From Giardia muris (taxonomy: Eukaryota > Fornicata > Diplomonadida > Hexamitidae): 64,000 nucleotides of DNA. Location: assembly GCA_006247105.1 (NCBI GenBank), contig CM016925.1, positions 2,480,001-2,544,000 of the forward strand, in the 5' to 3' direction. Below, in pieces: positions 1 through 9,755 of the stretch. A model generated the notes under the pieces. It saw nothing but the letters and a program-made list of their open reading frames with translations. It was not told the origin of the DNA and ran no database searches. A program made the position numbers and the translations under genes. The first letter of the stretch is position 1. The number at the start of each line of letters is the position of its first letter.

Positions 1-1723
1 AGTCATAAAGAAGACTCAAGACATCCTCATCTGGCTTTAAGGCAGTGAGAATCCCAGCTAGAAGGGGGGTTGTATCCGTTCCTAGAAGAAGATCAAGTAA
101 ACTTGTAGCAGAACGGCCTAAGGAACTAGTGGATTCCAGAATGACCTCATATAACGTACGCTTAGACTGAAACGCTGCACGTAAGAAATATCGGACGTAT
201 TGAAGTAAGATCTTGACGAAGCACGGCGGCTGTGTTATCGTGCAAAAGAGTATACTGATGAGGAGAAGGAGTGATTGCTTGTCACTGGTTTCAACGATAT
301 CCAATAGGAGTGGCCTATCCGGCTTGGTAAGCTTCTTGACATGTATACAAAGATTAATCAAATACTCGAGAAGGATATGAATTGGCTTTGAGAGGGATGG
401 GATCGGTAACGGGGGATGATCGCAGTATTGTAAGAAGAGGTTCAACAGGATGGTCTTGAATGATACTGTCGAATGTTTGATATGTCGTGGATATAAAAAG
501 AGGCTTCTTGTTAGAGTTAAGAGGAAATCTGGAAGTAGGACTTGTGGTGCACTCGTATCGTCTATAGGACAGACGCGAAGCCTCCATGGTCTTACCTCCT
601 TAGTATCTTCTAGTTGTGCTTCCAGTTCAAGTCCATAGATGTATCCATCAGTGGGACATATGCTTGAGGAGGTGACTAGATCACTAAGAGCATGCGCTCC
701 GTTATTCAATGGAGAGTTCCTCCCTATACGACGCCCAACGTGCTGATTGACATTTAAGAGGCCATATCTAATGAAGAATCGGACGAGTAATGGACAAAGG
801 ATAGAGGGAGTAGTTATTGGGTCGAGACTGGCAAGGTCCGAAGCATCGAAGAAGCAGGATGTGATTCCGGCCGAAACGATATGCTTTGGGAGGTCATCCT
901 CCACCATTATAGAGTAGTATTCCTGCTTCTTATAATACTCCTTGGCTAGAGAACTAAAGTTCTTCAAGGACGTGAGATATAACGAGCATATGCTCATGCG
1001 CGGTAGGCAAGCAACCATATCACTTTGGGAAAGAAGAGTTTCTTGCTCTTGTGATTCACGTTGCAATAGGTGTGGTAATTCGGGAAAGTCGAAATCGACA
1101 TAAAGAAGAGGGCTTAAGAGCTTGGATTCGTCGTCCTCCTCATCACTATCAAAAAAGGCCCCATCCTCATAGTCATGAGCAGAGGTATAGGATAGGTTAT
1201 TAATGACATCGAGTGCTGTCATACTAGATTCATCTTCGGTCCTTTCGGGTGGTGTGACCGTCACGACGCTCGTCTCAGAAGGAGAAGACTGCGGTTGATC
1301 ATCTGAAATGCTTATTATGGTCTCGCTAGTTAAGAAATCTACATGCTCTGATGCAGGAGACGTAGACACGCCTAGATTCTGGTCAGTTAGTAATGGGATG
1401 AGTTCATAATGCCGTAAAAGGACCGCGTGTATCAAGGCGGTACGTCCCATATTGTCGACAATTGTTCCTTCATATCTTACAAGCATAATGACTCCTTGCC
1501 TATAGCCTAGTACTGCTGCCAGCATCAAAGCCGTCATTCCCAACATATTTCGCCTTCCAGCATACGTTCGGATAAAGGCTTTAACGATCTCGTCATCCTG
1601 CAAGTAAACTCCGTACATCAGCGGAGTATTTCCCAGTGGGTCGACATATATCCCGGGCTGCTTAGCATACTCAAAGACGCTGGAGGGTTGCTGACGAAGA
1701 ATCGTTGTCAGCCATCCTCTCAT
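1..1723 (-). CDS. ankyrin-repeat protein (21.1-like), C-terminus beyond left edge
   Basis: An open frame runs leftward from an ATG at 1723 to the window edge (about 574 codons, no stop), so the C-terminus is missing. The first 130 residues hold about three ankyrin repeats with the usual TPLMYGV, TALMLAA and TALIHAV helices. A Ser/Thr- and acid-rich linker follows, then about 350 residues of leucine-rich, probably helical sequence I do not recognise. Ankyrin proteins are a large Giardia family (protein 21.1) thought to act as scaffolds; no specific role can be given here. The start is supported by its position 9 bp from the divergent ATG at 1733. The frame is certain, the family clear and the function unknown. 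Confidence 0.75.
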   Translation of the reverse strand, partial: MRGWLTTILRQQPSSVFEYAKQPGIYVDPLGNTPLMYGVYLQDDEIVKAFIRTYAGRRNMLGMTALMLAAVLGYRQGVIMLVRYEGTIVDNMGRTALIHAVLLRHYELIPLLTDQNLGVSTSPASEHVDFLTSETIISISDDQPQSSPSETSVVTVTPPERTEDESSMTALDVINNLSYTSAHDYEDGAFFDSDEEDDESKLLSPLLYVDFDFPELPHLLQRESQEQETLLSQSDMVACLPRMSICSLYLTSLKNFSSLAKEYYKKQEYYSIMVEDDLPKHIVSAGITSCFFDASDLASLDPITTPSILCPLLVRFFIRYGLLNVNQHVGRRIGRNSPLNNGAHALSDLVTSSSICPTDGYIYGLELEAQLEDTKEVRPWRLRVCPIDDTSAPQVLLPDFLLTLTRSLFLYPRHIKHSTVSFKTILLNLFLQYCDHPPLPIPSLSKPIHILLEYLINLCIHVKKLTKPDRPLLLDIVETSDKQSLLLLISILFCTITQPPCFVKILLQYVRYFLRAAFQSKRTLYEVILESTSSLGRSATSLLDLLLGTDTTPLLAGILTALKPDEDVLSLLYD

Positions 1724-1732
1724 CCGAAAAAA
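1724..1732. promoter_or_regulatory. 9-bp divergent intergenic initiator
   Basis: Only CCGAAAAAA separates the ATG of the leftward ankyrin gene (1723) from the ATG of the rightward coiled-coil gene (1733). Giardia initiators are short AT-rich stretches at or next to the start codon. This A-run could therefore be the initiator of the rightward gene, and the leftward promoter may lie inside the neighbouring coding sequence. The role is inferred from position and composition. Confidence 0.45.
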
Positions 1733-2641
1733 ATGAGTCGCTTGCGTGTCACTCCAAATCTGTATTCCTCAAGAATAGATGAGCACGTTGCACCTAATCT
1801 CGACTCCTTACTGCACTTTACTCGAGATAGTTGGTCAGGCCCAGTCAATACGACCTCCGAGCAAGAACATAGAATCCTCATGGAGAAGATCACAGCCATG
1901 AAGGAGGAGAATCGGTTGTTCCACGCATACTCAAACTCATGGGCTTTGGATACCCCCATCCTTGAAAACCCTCAGGCTTCCGGTCTTCGAGAGACATACC
2001 TATCCGACTCTCTTAAGGAGAGCCAATTGGCTCAATCGCTTCGCATGACCATTGATTCGCAGGATGTACGCCTCAATGAGCTCATTCTTGAGAATCAAGG
2101 ATTGAAAGATCAGGTGGAAAGCCTTCTTGCCACAAAGGAGTTCACAGACATCCAACTTCGTGAGGATCAGAGTATTCATATGTCTCTTAGTACACGAGTG
2201 GCTGAGGAGATGGAGGAGAGCCGGTATCTACGTTCTTGTCTCGAACAGAAGGATGCCTCTTTATCAGAATTGCAACATAGCTTAGAGAGCATACAGCAAG
2301 AACTTCAGACCACTAAGACCAAGCATAAGCAGGAACATGCAGAATGGTCATCTCAACTACGCCGTTTAGAAGAAGAGAAGATGATGTTAGAGGAGGAGGT
2401 ACGTACTTGGAAGGGACACGCAGAGGCCGCAGGGGTGATGCGGCGGCAATACGAACGAAGTTTCTACGCCGTTCTTAAAGAGATGCAAGCAGGACAGGAG
2501 AAGTTCACAGGTTTGATGGATAGCTTGGCCCGATTGGAAGAGCGAGTGGCTACCGCCGAAAAGGGCCTCAGAAAGCTCTCGGAGAGTGCAATTGTGCGGG
2601 TATATCGGCGTCGTCTCGAAGCTCTGACTGCCCTAAAGTAA
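1733..2641 (+). CDS. coiled-coil protein, unknown function
   Basis: 302 residues if started at the ATG at 1733 (MSRLRVTPNL), which follows an A7 run. A longer frame from a TTG at 1688 would run into the divergent gene and is rejected. Residues from about 100 to 290 are rich in Glu, Leu, Lys and Gln with heptad spacing, predicting a long coiled coil; the C-terminus is basic (VYRRRLEAL). No catalytic or binding motif is visible. The stop codon is separated from the next ATG by one base. Such proteins in Giardia are often cytoskeletal, but nothing in this sequence shows that. Confidence 0.7.
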   Translation: MSRLRVTPNLYSSRIDEHVAPNLDSLLHFTRDSWSGPVNTTSEQEHRILMEKITAMKEENRLFHAYSNSWALDTPILENPQASGLRETYLSDSLKESQLAQSLRMTIDSQDVRLNELILENQGLKDQVESLLATKEFTDIQLREDQSIHMSLSTRVAEEMEESRYLRSCLEQKDASLSELQHSLESIQQELQTTKTKHKQEHAEWSSQLRRLEEEKMMLEEEVRTWKGHAEAAGVMRRQYERSFYAVLKEMQAGQEKFTGLMDSLARLEERVATAEKGLRKLSESAIVRVYRRRLEALTALK

Positions 2642-2642
2642 A

Positions 2643-4562
2643 ATGAACTCGGATCGGGTCTCTTTGTCTCATGACACCCTGCCAGCAGATTCGGGAGAGG
2701 ACTCCGAAGTCGTGCAAAGCTATTCACTCTCTGGAAACCTGGCTTGTTCCGGGTCTGCGATCACGAACTCGCATGCTGATCGATATAATACGCTTCTAAC
2801 AAAGCCTCGCTTCACTGCCAGTGATTACATCGCGAGTGAGCACGATCTCTCGCCAGAGGCTGCGGAATTCCGCCGGAATCTGTTGGAAGACGTGCCATCA
2901 AACTACCTTGAGACGACCGGCTATTCACGGAAACCAGACCTGGATGCCATCAAGAGAGACATGGATGGTGAGCGCCGGATCAACCGTAGTGACTTCCCAG
3001 ACCCATCAGTTTATGGGACACGAATGGGACCATCTCTATTGGCCGTCAGCAGGATCGACGAGCCCGAAGAAGCTATACGTGACATGAAGTCTTGCATCGA
3101 GAAGCTGGAAAAGGAGACGACGTTGACAGAGGTTTTGAAATTCTCAGAGGACCAGATCGACGGGTGCCTATCGAACATCATCAACTCACCGGTTCTTTGT
3201 AAGTCTGCAACCGGGGTTCTGGATAACTTTCTACTCCCAGAGGTACGGGTGGAGCGCGATGGAACCATCTGTGTTGATGAGGTCCATGCAAATGGCAATA
3301 CTCCCTCAATACCGATGGCACGCAAGGCACATTTTAACCCTATGACCACCGACTCAATAGATGGCTCGGACACCGGTACGACCTACCTAACTGAGGCCTT
3401 GCAATCGGATGATTTCAGAGATGACACGCTTGGCTTCGTTCAACGCTCCCCTGACGCTGGTACTCCACCACACCTGCGCTCAACGTCCAGTCTCCGGAAC
3501 AATCGGGTCAACATGACGAAGGACTTGTCCCTTTCAAACCTTAACACAGTCGTGGCCGACAGCTATCATGGCCCACCACATCTTCCTTTAGCAGCCCCAA
3601 CTTGGTTCAATATCGCTCGGCAGTCTCAAAGCACCGCCAACACGTCTTCACAACGTATGAATGCCATATTAGCCCCAGTCTCGTCGGCCACTCACACCAA
3701 GGATGCTCAGGCTCTTAACCTCCTACAATATGAGCTCACTAACCGTATCAAAAAGTGTATCGACGCGTATACAGATCTACTCATCGATGGCTCGGGACGG
3801 TCAACAATTGGCTCACACCAGGCCTTGACTCCAGGCGGTGTCGCCTTGGAGACGATACGAACCGCAGAGGCCATCAGAGAGCGTTCAACAAAGGCGGCGT
3901 TGAATTCATTGCAGCGTGTAGATAAGGATAAGGACAACTTGACGGGGCCCACTGCTGCAGTACCGAATCTGGTTGGCCGACTTGAGATGTGTAGACTTGC
4001 GACCCGATGTGCGACTGCCGCAGAAGCTCCTGGTGATATGTTACGTGCTTCATCCGCTCTTCTTCGAACACGCCGTGCCAGTACGGATGGAAGTAAGTGC
4101 TATAACGCGTGGATCAACGAGTCCGCCATTGGACGATGCAAGGAGAACGATATGGGATCCCGTATCGCCTTGAAGCTCTCAGTTCAGGACAAGCTCTGCC
4201 TCAAAGCATTGGAGCAGCCGGTAACGGCGGTTGTCATCGGCTGGAGCGCCTTCTCCTGCATGCGGAAGCTTGCTAGCATCATGTATAACAGCGACGACGT
4301 CAGGCTCTTGGTTCTCACAGAGCGGACCCGGCGCTTCCTAGGATATCTCTCCGTCTCAAACAATCGGGTTTCCAAGACGCCGCTCGACCAAGTGCAACTA
4401 CAGAGGCAGTATGGGGTATCCCGTGCAGACGTGCATGCGATAGCAGCCTCGGACATGACCCAGGCCATTGAGTTCATCGGGCCAGACGCCTCCTTCGCCT
4501 TAGTGATGGATGAGGAGAACGCAAACCTCTGGTGCACCTGCTTGTCGCGGGTGCTGCATTGA
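2643..4562 (+). CDS. hypothetical protein with possible PH-like C-terminus
   Basis: 639 residues with an ATG directly after the upstream stop (AAGTAAAATG). The N-terminal two thirds is polar and low in complexity, with acidic and Ser/Thr-rich stretches and no recognisable domain. The last 120 residues alternate hydrophobic strands and end in an amphipathic helix (ANLWCTCLSRVL). That pattern recalls the end of a pleckstrin-homology fold, where a Trp sits in the final helix. This is a weak structural guess, not a family assignment. The gene ends 8 bp from the convergent Cia1-like gene. Confidence 0.65.
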   Translation: MNSDRVSLSHDTLPADSGEDSEVVQSYSLSGNLACSGSAITNSHADRYNTLLTKPRFTASDYIASEHDLSPEAAEFRRNLLEDVPSNYLETTGYSRKPDLDAIKRDMDGERRINRSDFPDPSVYGTRMGPSLLAVSRIDEPEEAIRDMKSCIEKLEKETTLTEVLKFSEDQIDGCLSNIINSPVLCKSATGVLDNFLLPEVRVERDGTICVDEVHANGNTPSIPMARKAHFNPMTTDSIDGSDTGTTYLTEALQSDDFRDDTLGFVQRSPDAGTPPHLRSTSSLRNNRVNMTKDLSLSNLNTVVADSYHGPPHLPLAAPTWFNIARQSQSTANTSSQRMNAILAPVSSATHTKDAQALNLLQYELTNRIKKCIDAYTDLLIDGSGRSTIGSHQALTPGGVALETIRTAEAIRERSTKAALNSLQRVDKDKDNLTGPTAAVPNLVGRLEMCRLATRCATAAEAPGDMLRASSALLRTRRASTDGSKCYNAWINESAIGRCKENDMGSRIALKLSVQDKLCLKALEQPVTAVVIGWSAFSCMRKLASIMYNSDDVRLLVLTERTRRFLGYLSVSNNRVSKTPLDQVQLQRQYGVSRADVHAIAASDMTQAIEFIGPDASFALVMDEENANLWCTCLSRVLH

Positions 4563-4570
4563 AGACTAGG

Positions 4571-5617
4571 CTAGAGGGAGACACTCCAGGTGTTGACTCT
4601 TCCGTCGTCTCCCCCACTATACAAATAAAGGCCCCCCTTGTGCCTCATCCCACAGATCGTGTTAACTTCGCCGTCGTGGGCGTCCGTAATCTTCAGAAGT
4701 CCGGTTATCTGTCCTGCGACGAGCTTGGATACACAGATCGACTTATCTTCACCGCACGTCAGGATGATGTCGCGGTCAATCGTGTACGTGTCGTAGATGG
4801 GCTGGAGCGAGTGTAATTCGACGTTGCACTGGAGTTGCGCCACCTCGTCACCAAGCATTGCATAATACCTCAAGCATCCATTTCCATCGCCTGTCACAAA
4901 GTGGGAATTATCATGTAGGAAGCTCGCGGACCAAACGGTATGCTGTGGCGATAGAGTTGACGAAAGCTCCGCGGCAGATGGGTCGACCATGCAGTCTCTT
5001 GCGTCCATGGTGGACTCGACCCTCCCACCGGGCATCCATTCCTCTATATCATCATCGATGTTATAGCTCCGCTTGAAAGTACAAATGGTGTTGTCGTACG
5101 ACGTCGAAACTAGATTCTGGCCATTCGGGCTGAAGACTACGCTCTTGATGTCTTCCTTATGTGCCTGGAAGAGCCCTACGCACTCGTAATCCAAAGAGTC
5201 AGCGCATGGCCTCCAAAACGAGACGGCTCGATCTCTACTACAAGAGGCAATGGTCCCATGACGGCTGACCGCAATCCCCTTAACTTCCTTCTCATGGGCC
5301 TTATCAATGACGGCTAGTGGCCTGAAGGGCGCTTCTTCGTCATCTCCAAGCGCATAGATATATATGCATGCATCGTAGCAAGCGGCGAAGAGCCTTTGAC
5401 CATCGGGGCCGAAGGCGCAATCTCGAATGACTGATGGGCTTTCCGGAGCAGGGGTAAGACGTTGGAGCAAAGATGGGACTCCATCGAGTAGCTTGTAGAT
5501 TGCCAGGGTACAATCCGCCGAGCATGAGACTAGGTAAGTTCCACAAGGCGAGAGGCGGACGCGCCACACTCTATCGTTATGAACAAGAAGATCTGTGACT
5601 AGAGATGCATCTGTCAT
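4571..5617 (-). CDS. CIA1: WD40 protein, probable cytosolic Fe-S assembly factor Cia1/CIAO1
   Basis: 348 residues, matching the single seven-bladed propeller of Cia1. Blades carry WD40 features: HNDRVWRVRLSPCGTYLVSCSAD near the start, HKEDIKSVVFSPNGQ with STSYDNT in the middle, and GGDDGRVNTWSV at the end. The DYECV...HKEDIKSVVFSP stretch followed by a YDNT strand closely follows the CIAO1 pattern. Cia1 acts in the cytosolic iron-sulfur assembly targeting complex, handing clusters to cytosolic and nuclear apoproteins. WD40 proteins are easily confused, so assignment over other propellers is probable rather than certain. It lies downstream of the transcarboxylase gene on the same strand, 9 bp apart, with GAGAAAATG at the start. 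Confidence 0.68.
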   Translation of the reverse strand: MTDASLVTDLLVHNDRVWRVRLSPCGTYLVSCSADCTLAIYKLLDGVPSLLQRLTPAPESPSVIRDCAFGPDGQRLFAACYDACIYIYALGDDEEAPFRPLAVIDKAHEKEVKGIAVSRHGTIASCSRDRAVSFWRPCADSLDYECVGLFQAHKEDIKSVVFSPNGQNLVSTSYDNTICTFKRSYNIDDDIEEWMPGGRVESTMDARDCMVDPSAAELSSTLSPQHTVWSASFLHDNSHFVTGDGNGCLRYYAMLGDEVAQLQCNVELHSLQPIYDTYTIDRDIILTCGEDKSICVSKLVAGQITGLLKITDAHDGEVNTICGMRHKGGLYLYSGGDDGRVNTWSVSL

Positions 5618-5626
5618 TTTCTCGCT

Positions 5627-8600
5627 TTACATTGAGCTTTCATGGACAGAGATTACGGCCAGAAGGACTCCGGGGGTAATTGAGTCACCTGGGTGGACCG
5701 GGACATCAGTAACATGTCCAGTATGTGGGGAAGTGACGATGAGATCAAGTTTTGCACTTCCAACACGAAGGAGTGGGTCACCCTCTCGAACTGCCTGTCC
5801 AATGCCCACCAGAATAGCTTCAACTACTCCTGGGAGCATCGCTGCCACATGTGTCTTGTTACTAGGGTCTGCACGGATGCTGGTAGACTCACCTATCTTA
5901 GTGTAGACATATTCGACCAGATCCTTCTTCGTGAAGAGAGGCGTTGTCTTTAAGGTCTGATCAAGTGTATATCGAGTAAGAAGGGTCATCTTAACTGGCG
6001 ATTGGGAGACAGCCAGACGATACTCGAAGTTACGCTTCGTACATGCGAAGTTAGTGTTATGAAGGCGTACAAGGGTGACAGAACCAAGGAGGTTATCATC
6101 TAGAAGAACAGAACAACTTTCACCGACCGTCAGGCCACGACGATATACATCTGCTGGCAAATACTTGGGAAGGGTGCCATACTTATCGACACGCTCCATA
6201 TAACTGGAATAAACCTGGGGGTACATGGTTGAACAAAGTTTGGCGTAATCACCCGAAGTGTTCTCGACGGTATCGTATGTGATCTTTATTGTCGAGTCCA
6301 AGGCCTTTCTAGTGAGGTACTCATCCTTTAACCGTTGAAGGTGCTGTTCTGCATCTCTTCGACTTAATTTGAGGACAGTTTGAATCAATGGTAAAGGAAA
6401 ACCATGGTGTGGAAGCCCAAGCTTCCCATTAAGCAGTTCAATGACGGAGGCAGGCCAATCTATCTGTGAGGAGTGAGTTGGGTTGACAATTACATCCGCG
6501 GGAAGGTTTTGGGAGAGAAGGAAGAGTGCTAAGTCTCCAACCACCTTTGAGGACGGAGTTACTTTGACAATGTTCCCCATCAAACGATTACACTCGGCAT
6601 AGAGGTTCATTGCCGCATCCCAATGATGGCCAAGATTCATACTACAACATTGCTGATAAAGGTTCGTTATTTGACCTCCAGGCATCTCATGTGCATAGAC
6701 ATCAGGAGAGGACGCAGGGAAGGTCGTATCAAGGTCGTGGTACTCCTTTCGAAGGCCACGCCAATAACTGTCGTAAGTCCGAAGGTTCTTCACAACCTGA
6801 TCTATGTGTGATAGGTTTAGACGAAGTCCAGTACATGTCTCGTCCCTTTCCTCACTGCATTGCAATTGGATGAAGGTCTGAAGAGGTGGCTGTGCCGTTA
6901 AACCCGAAAGAGAAGATGAGGCGAGGTCAATGATATTACAACCAGCACGTGCCATTGCAAAGGCACTACAAAGACCCGAACCACTGGTGTCGTGGGTATG
7001 GAAGTGTACAGGTCTTTGGCCTATTCCAGCTCGAATCGCTCGCATCAATGGTGCTGCATGAGCTGGTCGTAATAGTCCTGCCATGTCCTTAATACAGAGA
7101 ATATGAAAGTCCGGCCATCTGGTTGCGATCTCAGCCGCAAGCTTTTCATAATATTCGAGAGTATATACGGTCTCTTCCTCAAGCGTATTGAGAAAGTCAC
7201 CAGTGAAACAAATGCATACCTCGCATAAGACTCGATCTTGACATTTCGTGAGAAGGGTATTGATTGCCCTTTCCATCTGGTTGAGATTATTAAACGCGTC
7301 AAAGACACGGAAGACATCAACCCCAGCCTTTGCTGATCGAACAATGAAGTTTTCAAGTTCCTCGCTCTCGTATGACTTATATCCTACGGCGTTAGCTCCA
7401 CGAATAAGCATCTGAGTCAACGTGTTTGGAAGAGCTTCTGTGAACGCCTCAAGCCTTTCATATGGATTCTCATCAAGGAACCGCATTGTAACATCAAAGG
7501 TGGCACCACCCCAGCATTCGACGCTGAAAAGAGGGGTGTTGGACATTGTGGGAAACCCAGTGCTTTGAAGAAGACGCATTCCCTCAAGTAATTCTCGTGT
7601 GCGAAGACGCGTCGCAAGAAGAGATTGATGTGCATCACGGAAGGTAGTCTCAGTTATGAAAAGACGTCTCTGTGAAATGATATAGTCGCAAACGGCCCTT
7701 GCCCCTTGGGTACGAAGAATGGTCTTACAGGTCACAATATGCTCTGGAGATGGAAGAGATTGTTCGATGTGTGGTGGCTCGTACGCGAACCTAATCGGAG
7801 GTGGTGGTCCAGACCTTCGTAGAGGTGCGCTGAGCTTGGAGCTCTCTCCATGCGCGACGTCCGTCAGGAAGAGAGCAAGCTTATGCAATGCATCGAACTG
7901 TTCCTTATACTTTGTCGATTCGTTCTTCAAAACGCTAGGAGAAGGGTGTGCGACAGCCAAACGGCTTTGAATATCATCTTCCCGTACCTCTTCGAAGGCT
8001 GCAAGCTTACGATAGCGCGCATTTCTATGCTTCTGCAGGTTCTCGATTTCTAAACAGCGCTTAAGCATGATGGCGAAAAAGAGGGCGATTTGCCAACCCG
8101 TTTCCTCACAACTGGAACGAGTTTCAGAAGGTAAAGGTCCTTTGATGATATCATCAACAACACCTGCTTGTTTCAAGTCTGTTGGGTAGCATTTCTGACA
8201 ACGGGCAAGTAGTTCCGCATCCTTGACGAAACTTGCACGCATACTAGCCGTATCATTGCCATAAATTGAGGGTTGAAGGATTGATGCACCACCCTCGGGG
8301 CTAATGACATTATAGAAGGCACGGGAGAGGATACCGACGTAGTTTCCGCCAGCTAATGCTAAGGCACCACCGGAACCACCTTCTCCTGTAATAATGCTAA
8401 TGATGGGGACAGCTGCGGCTTGAAAGGTTTGAAGACACTCTGCAATCGCACGGGATTGGCATTGTTCTTCAGCCTCAGGCGAAGGAAGTGCACCAGCCGT
8501 ATCGACTAATGTTAGAATTGGGATGCCAACACGTGAGATGAGACGGACCATTCGAGTAACGAATCGATACCCTATTGGAGAGCCTAGACCAGCGGTCAGA

Positions 8601-9586
8601 TCGTTGCCCTCACGAGAGGTCGTTATAACGGCGATTGGAAAGGCACCAGCGAATCGACCAAAGGAGACGGTGATGCAAGAGTCGACACGTAAAGAGACCG
8701 GGTCTACAAGGAACGTACGAACATAGTCGACGGTTCTTGGACGTGAGGGATTTCTAGCTTCCGAATAAATAAAAGAATCGTCTTCAGGTTTGGTTAATTC
8801 AGAAGCTTTGGTTTCAGTGATCGTCGTGATGATGGAAGAAAGGTTTTCAGCCGTACAACGTTCATAATTAAGTAGACGAAAAAGACTATGAATCACGTCG
8901 TATGCTTCCTCAATCGTATCGAAGACTCTATCGATAGACCCCATCGCAGCGGCCCGGTCAGTGGTTTGAAAGCCTGGCGGAATAACTCGATCGAACTCTT
9001 CTTGGTTACCACCAAACATCGTATTCTTGATAACGTTCTGTCCTGCAAAGCCGAATCGACCATTAGCGATCCCGAAGGTCAAATCTCCAAGAGTAGCGAA
9101 GCTACCACTGGTACCACCATAACATGGATCCTTGATGATGACTATGATGGGTAAGCCCGCAGCCTTAACAAGATCAAGACTACAAGCAGTACTAGACATC
9201 TGCATGAGGGCTATAACTCCCTCTTGCATTCGAACTCCTCCAGAGGTTGCCTCAATGACTAAAGGAAGTCGATGTGCAATACAATAGTCACAGGCACGGC
9301 TAAGTTTCTCACCCTCTGCACACCCTAATGACCCACCTAAGAACTCAAAAAGCTGGACCACTTTGACATACGGTAGAGGGTCAACCACGTGATAGGCTCT
9401 CATCCCGCAAAGCGAGGCCGTCTTTCCCTGAGCGGCGGCAAGCTGCTTCTTATACGACAGGCTCTTAAAGTCAAAGCCGATGTGGTCAATTGAACAAAGA
9501 CCGACAAAAAGCTCTGTCGGCATATTTTTGAAGCTCCTTACCGTAGTATTCGGCGTTTTCACTGCTACCCTTAGTAGCCCATCCAT
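5627..9586 (-). CDS. transcarboxylase: acetyl-CoA carboxylase CT / pyruvate carboxylase CT / biotinyl fusion
   Basis: 1319 residues in three parts. The first 500 or so resemble the beta- and alpha-type carboxyltransferase halves of acyl-CoA carboxylases (EATSGGVRMQEG; GGSGGALALAGG; NVISPEGGASIL). A pyruvate carboxylase/oxaloacetate decarboxylase-type carboxyltransferase barrel begins near residue 650, with TTFRDAHQSL, the conserved Lys in CIKDMAGLL and metal-binding His in HFHTHDTSG. The C-terminal 75 residues form a biotinyl domain with Lys1279 in VGSAKLDLIV, not the usual AMKM. There is no biotin carboxylase domain, so the enzyme should move carboxyl groups between keto acid and acyl-CoA. 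A Giardia transcarboxylase of this architecture is known. An alternative ATG at 9523 (MPTELF) has a better A-rich context (CAAAAATATG) and may be the true start. Confidence 0.9.
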   Translation of the reverse strand: MDGLLRVAVKTPNTTVRSFKNMPTELFVGLCSIDHIGFDFKSLSYKKQLAAAQGKTASLCGMRAYHVVDPLPYVKVVQLFEFLGGSLGCAEGEKLSRACDYCIAHRLPLVIEATSGGVRMQEGVIALMQMSSTACSLDLVKAAGLPIIVIIKDPCYGGTSGSFATLGDLTFGIANGRFGFAGQNVIKNTMFGGNQEEFDRVIPPGFQTTDRAAAMGSIDRVFDTIEEAYDVIHSLFRLLNYERCTAENLSSIITTITETKASELTKPEDDSFIYSEARNPSRPRTVDYVRTFLVDPVSLRVDSCITVSFGRFAGAFPIAVITTSREGNDLTAGLGSPIGYRFVTRMVRLISRVGIPILTLVDTAGALPSPEAEEQCQSRAIAECLQTFQAAAVPIISIITGEGGSGGALALAGGNYVGILSRAFYNVISPEGGASILQPSIYGNDTASMRASFVKDAELLARCQKCYPTDLKQAGVVDDIIKGPLPSETRSSCEETGWQIALFFAIMLKRCLEIENLQKHRNARYRKLAAFEEVREDDIQSRLAVAHPSPSVLKNESTKYKEQFDALHKLALFLTDVAHGESSKLSAPLRRSGPPPPIRFAYEPPHIEQSLPSPEHIVTCKTILRTQGARAVCDYIISQRRLFITETTFRDAHQSLLATRLRTRELLEGMRLLQSTGFPTMSNTPLFSVECWGGATFDVTMRFLDENPYERLEAFTEALPNTLTQMLIRGANAVGYKSYESEELENFIVRSAKAGVDVFRVFDAFNNLNQMERAINTLLTKCQDRVLCEVCICFTGDFLNTLEEETVYTLEYYEKLAAEIATRWPDFHILCIKDMAGLLRPAHAAPLMRAIRAGIGQRPVHFHTHDTSGSGLCSAFAMARAGCNIIDLASSSLSGLTAQPPLQTFIQLQCSEERDETCTGLRLNLSHIDQVVKNLRTYDSYWRGLRKEYHDLDTTFPASSPDVYAHEMPGGQITNLYQQCCSMNLGHHWDAAMNLYAECNRLMGNIVKVTPSSKVVGDLALFLLSQNLPADVIVNPTHSSQIDWPASVIELLNGKLGLPHHGFPLPLIQTVLKLSRRDAEQHLQRLKDEYLTRKALDSTIKITYDTVENTSGDYAKLCSTMYPQVYSSYMERVDKYGTLPKYLPADVYRRGLTVGESCSVLLDDNLLGSVTLVRLHNTNFACTKRNFEYRLAVSQSPVKMTLLTRYTLDQTLKTTPLFTKKDLVEYVYTKIGESTSIRADPSNKTHVAAMLPGVVEAILVGIGQAVREGDPLLRVGSAKLDLIVTSPHTGHVTDVPVHPGDSITPGVLLAVISVHESSM

Positions 9587-9755
9587 TCCAGCGTTCCCTC
9601 AAAAAGGAAGCGTTTTCTATGTCTTTCACCAAGTTCATAGCTTTAGCCCTCGCTTGATCATTACCTCAGTATGCTCTGAATATCTATCTCCATGCTAGCT
9701 TAAGTAGTCAACTCTTTGACTTTCCAAGATATGACCGAAGATGAAGACGAGGATG

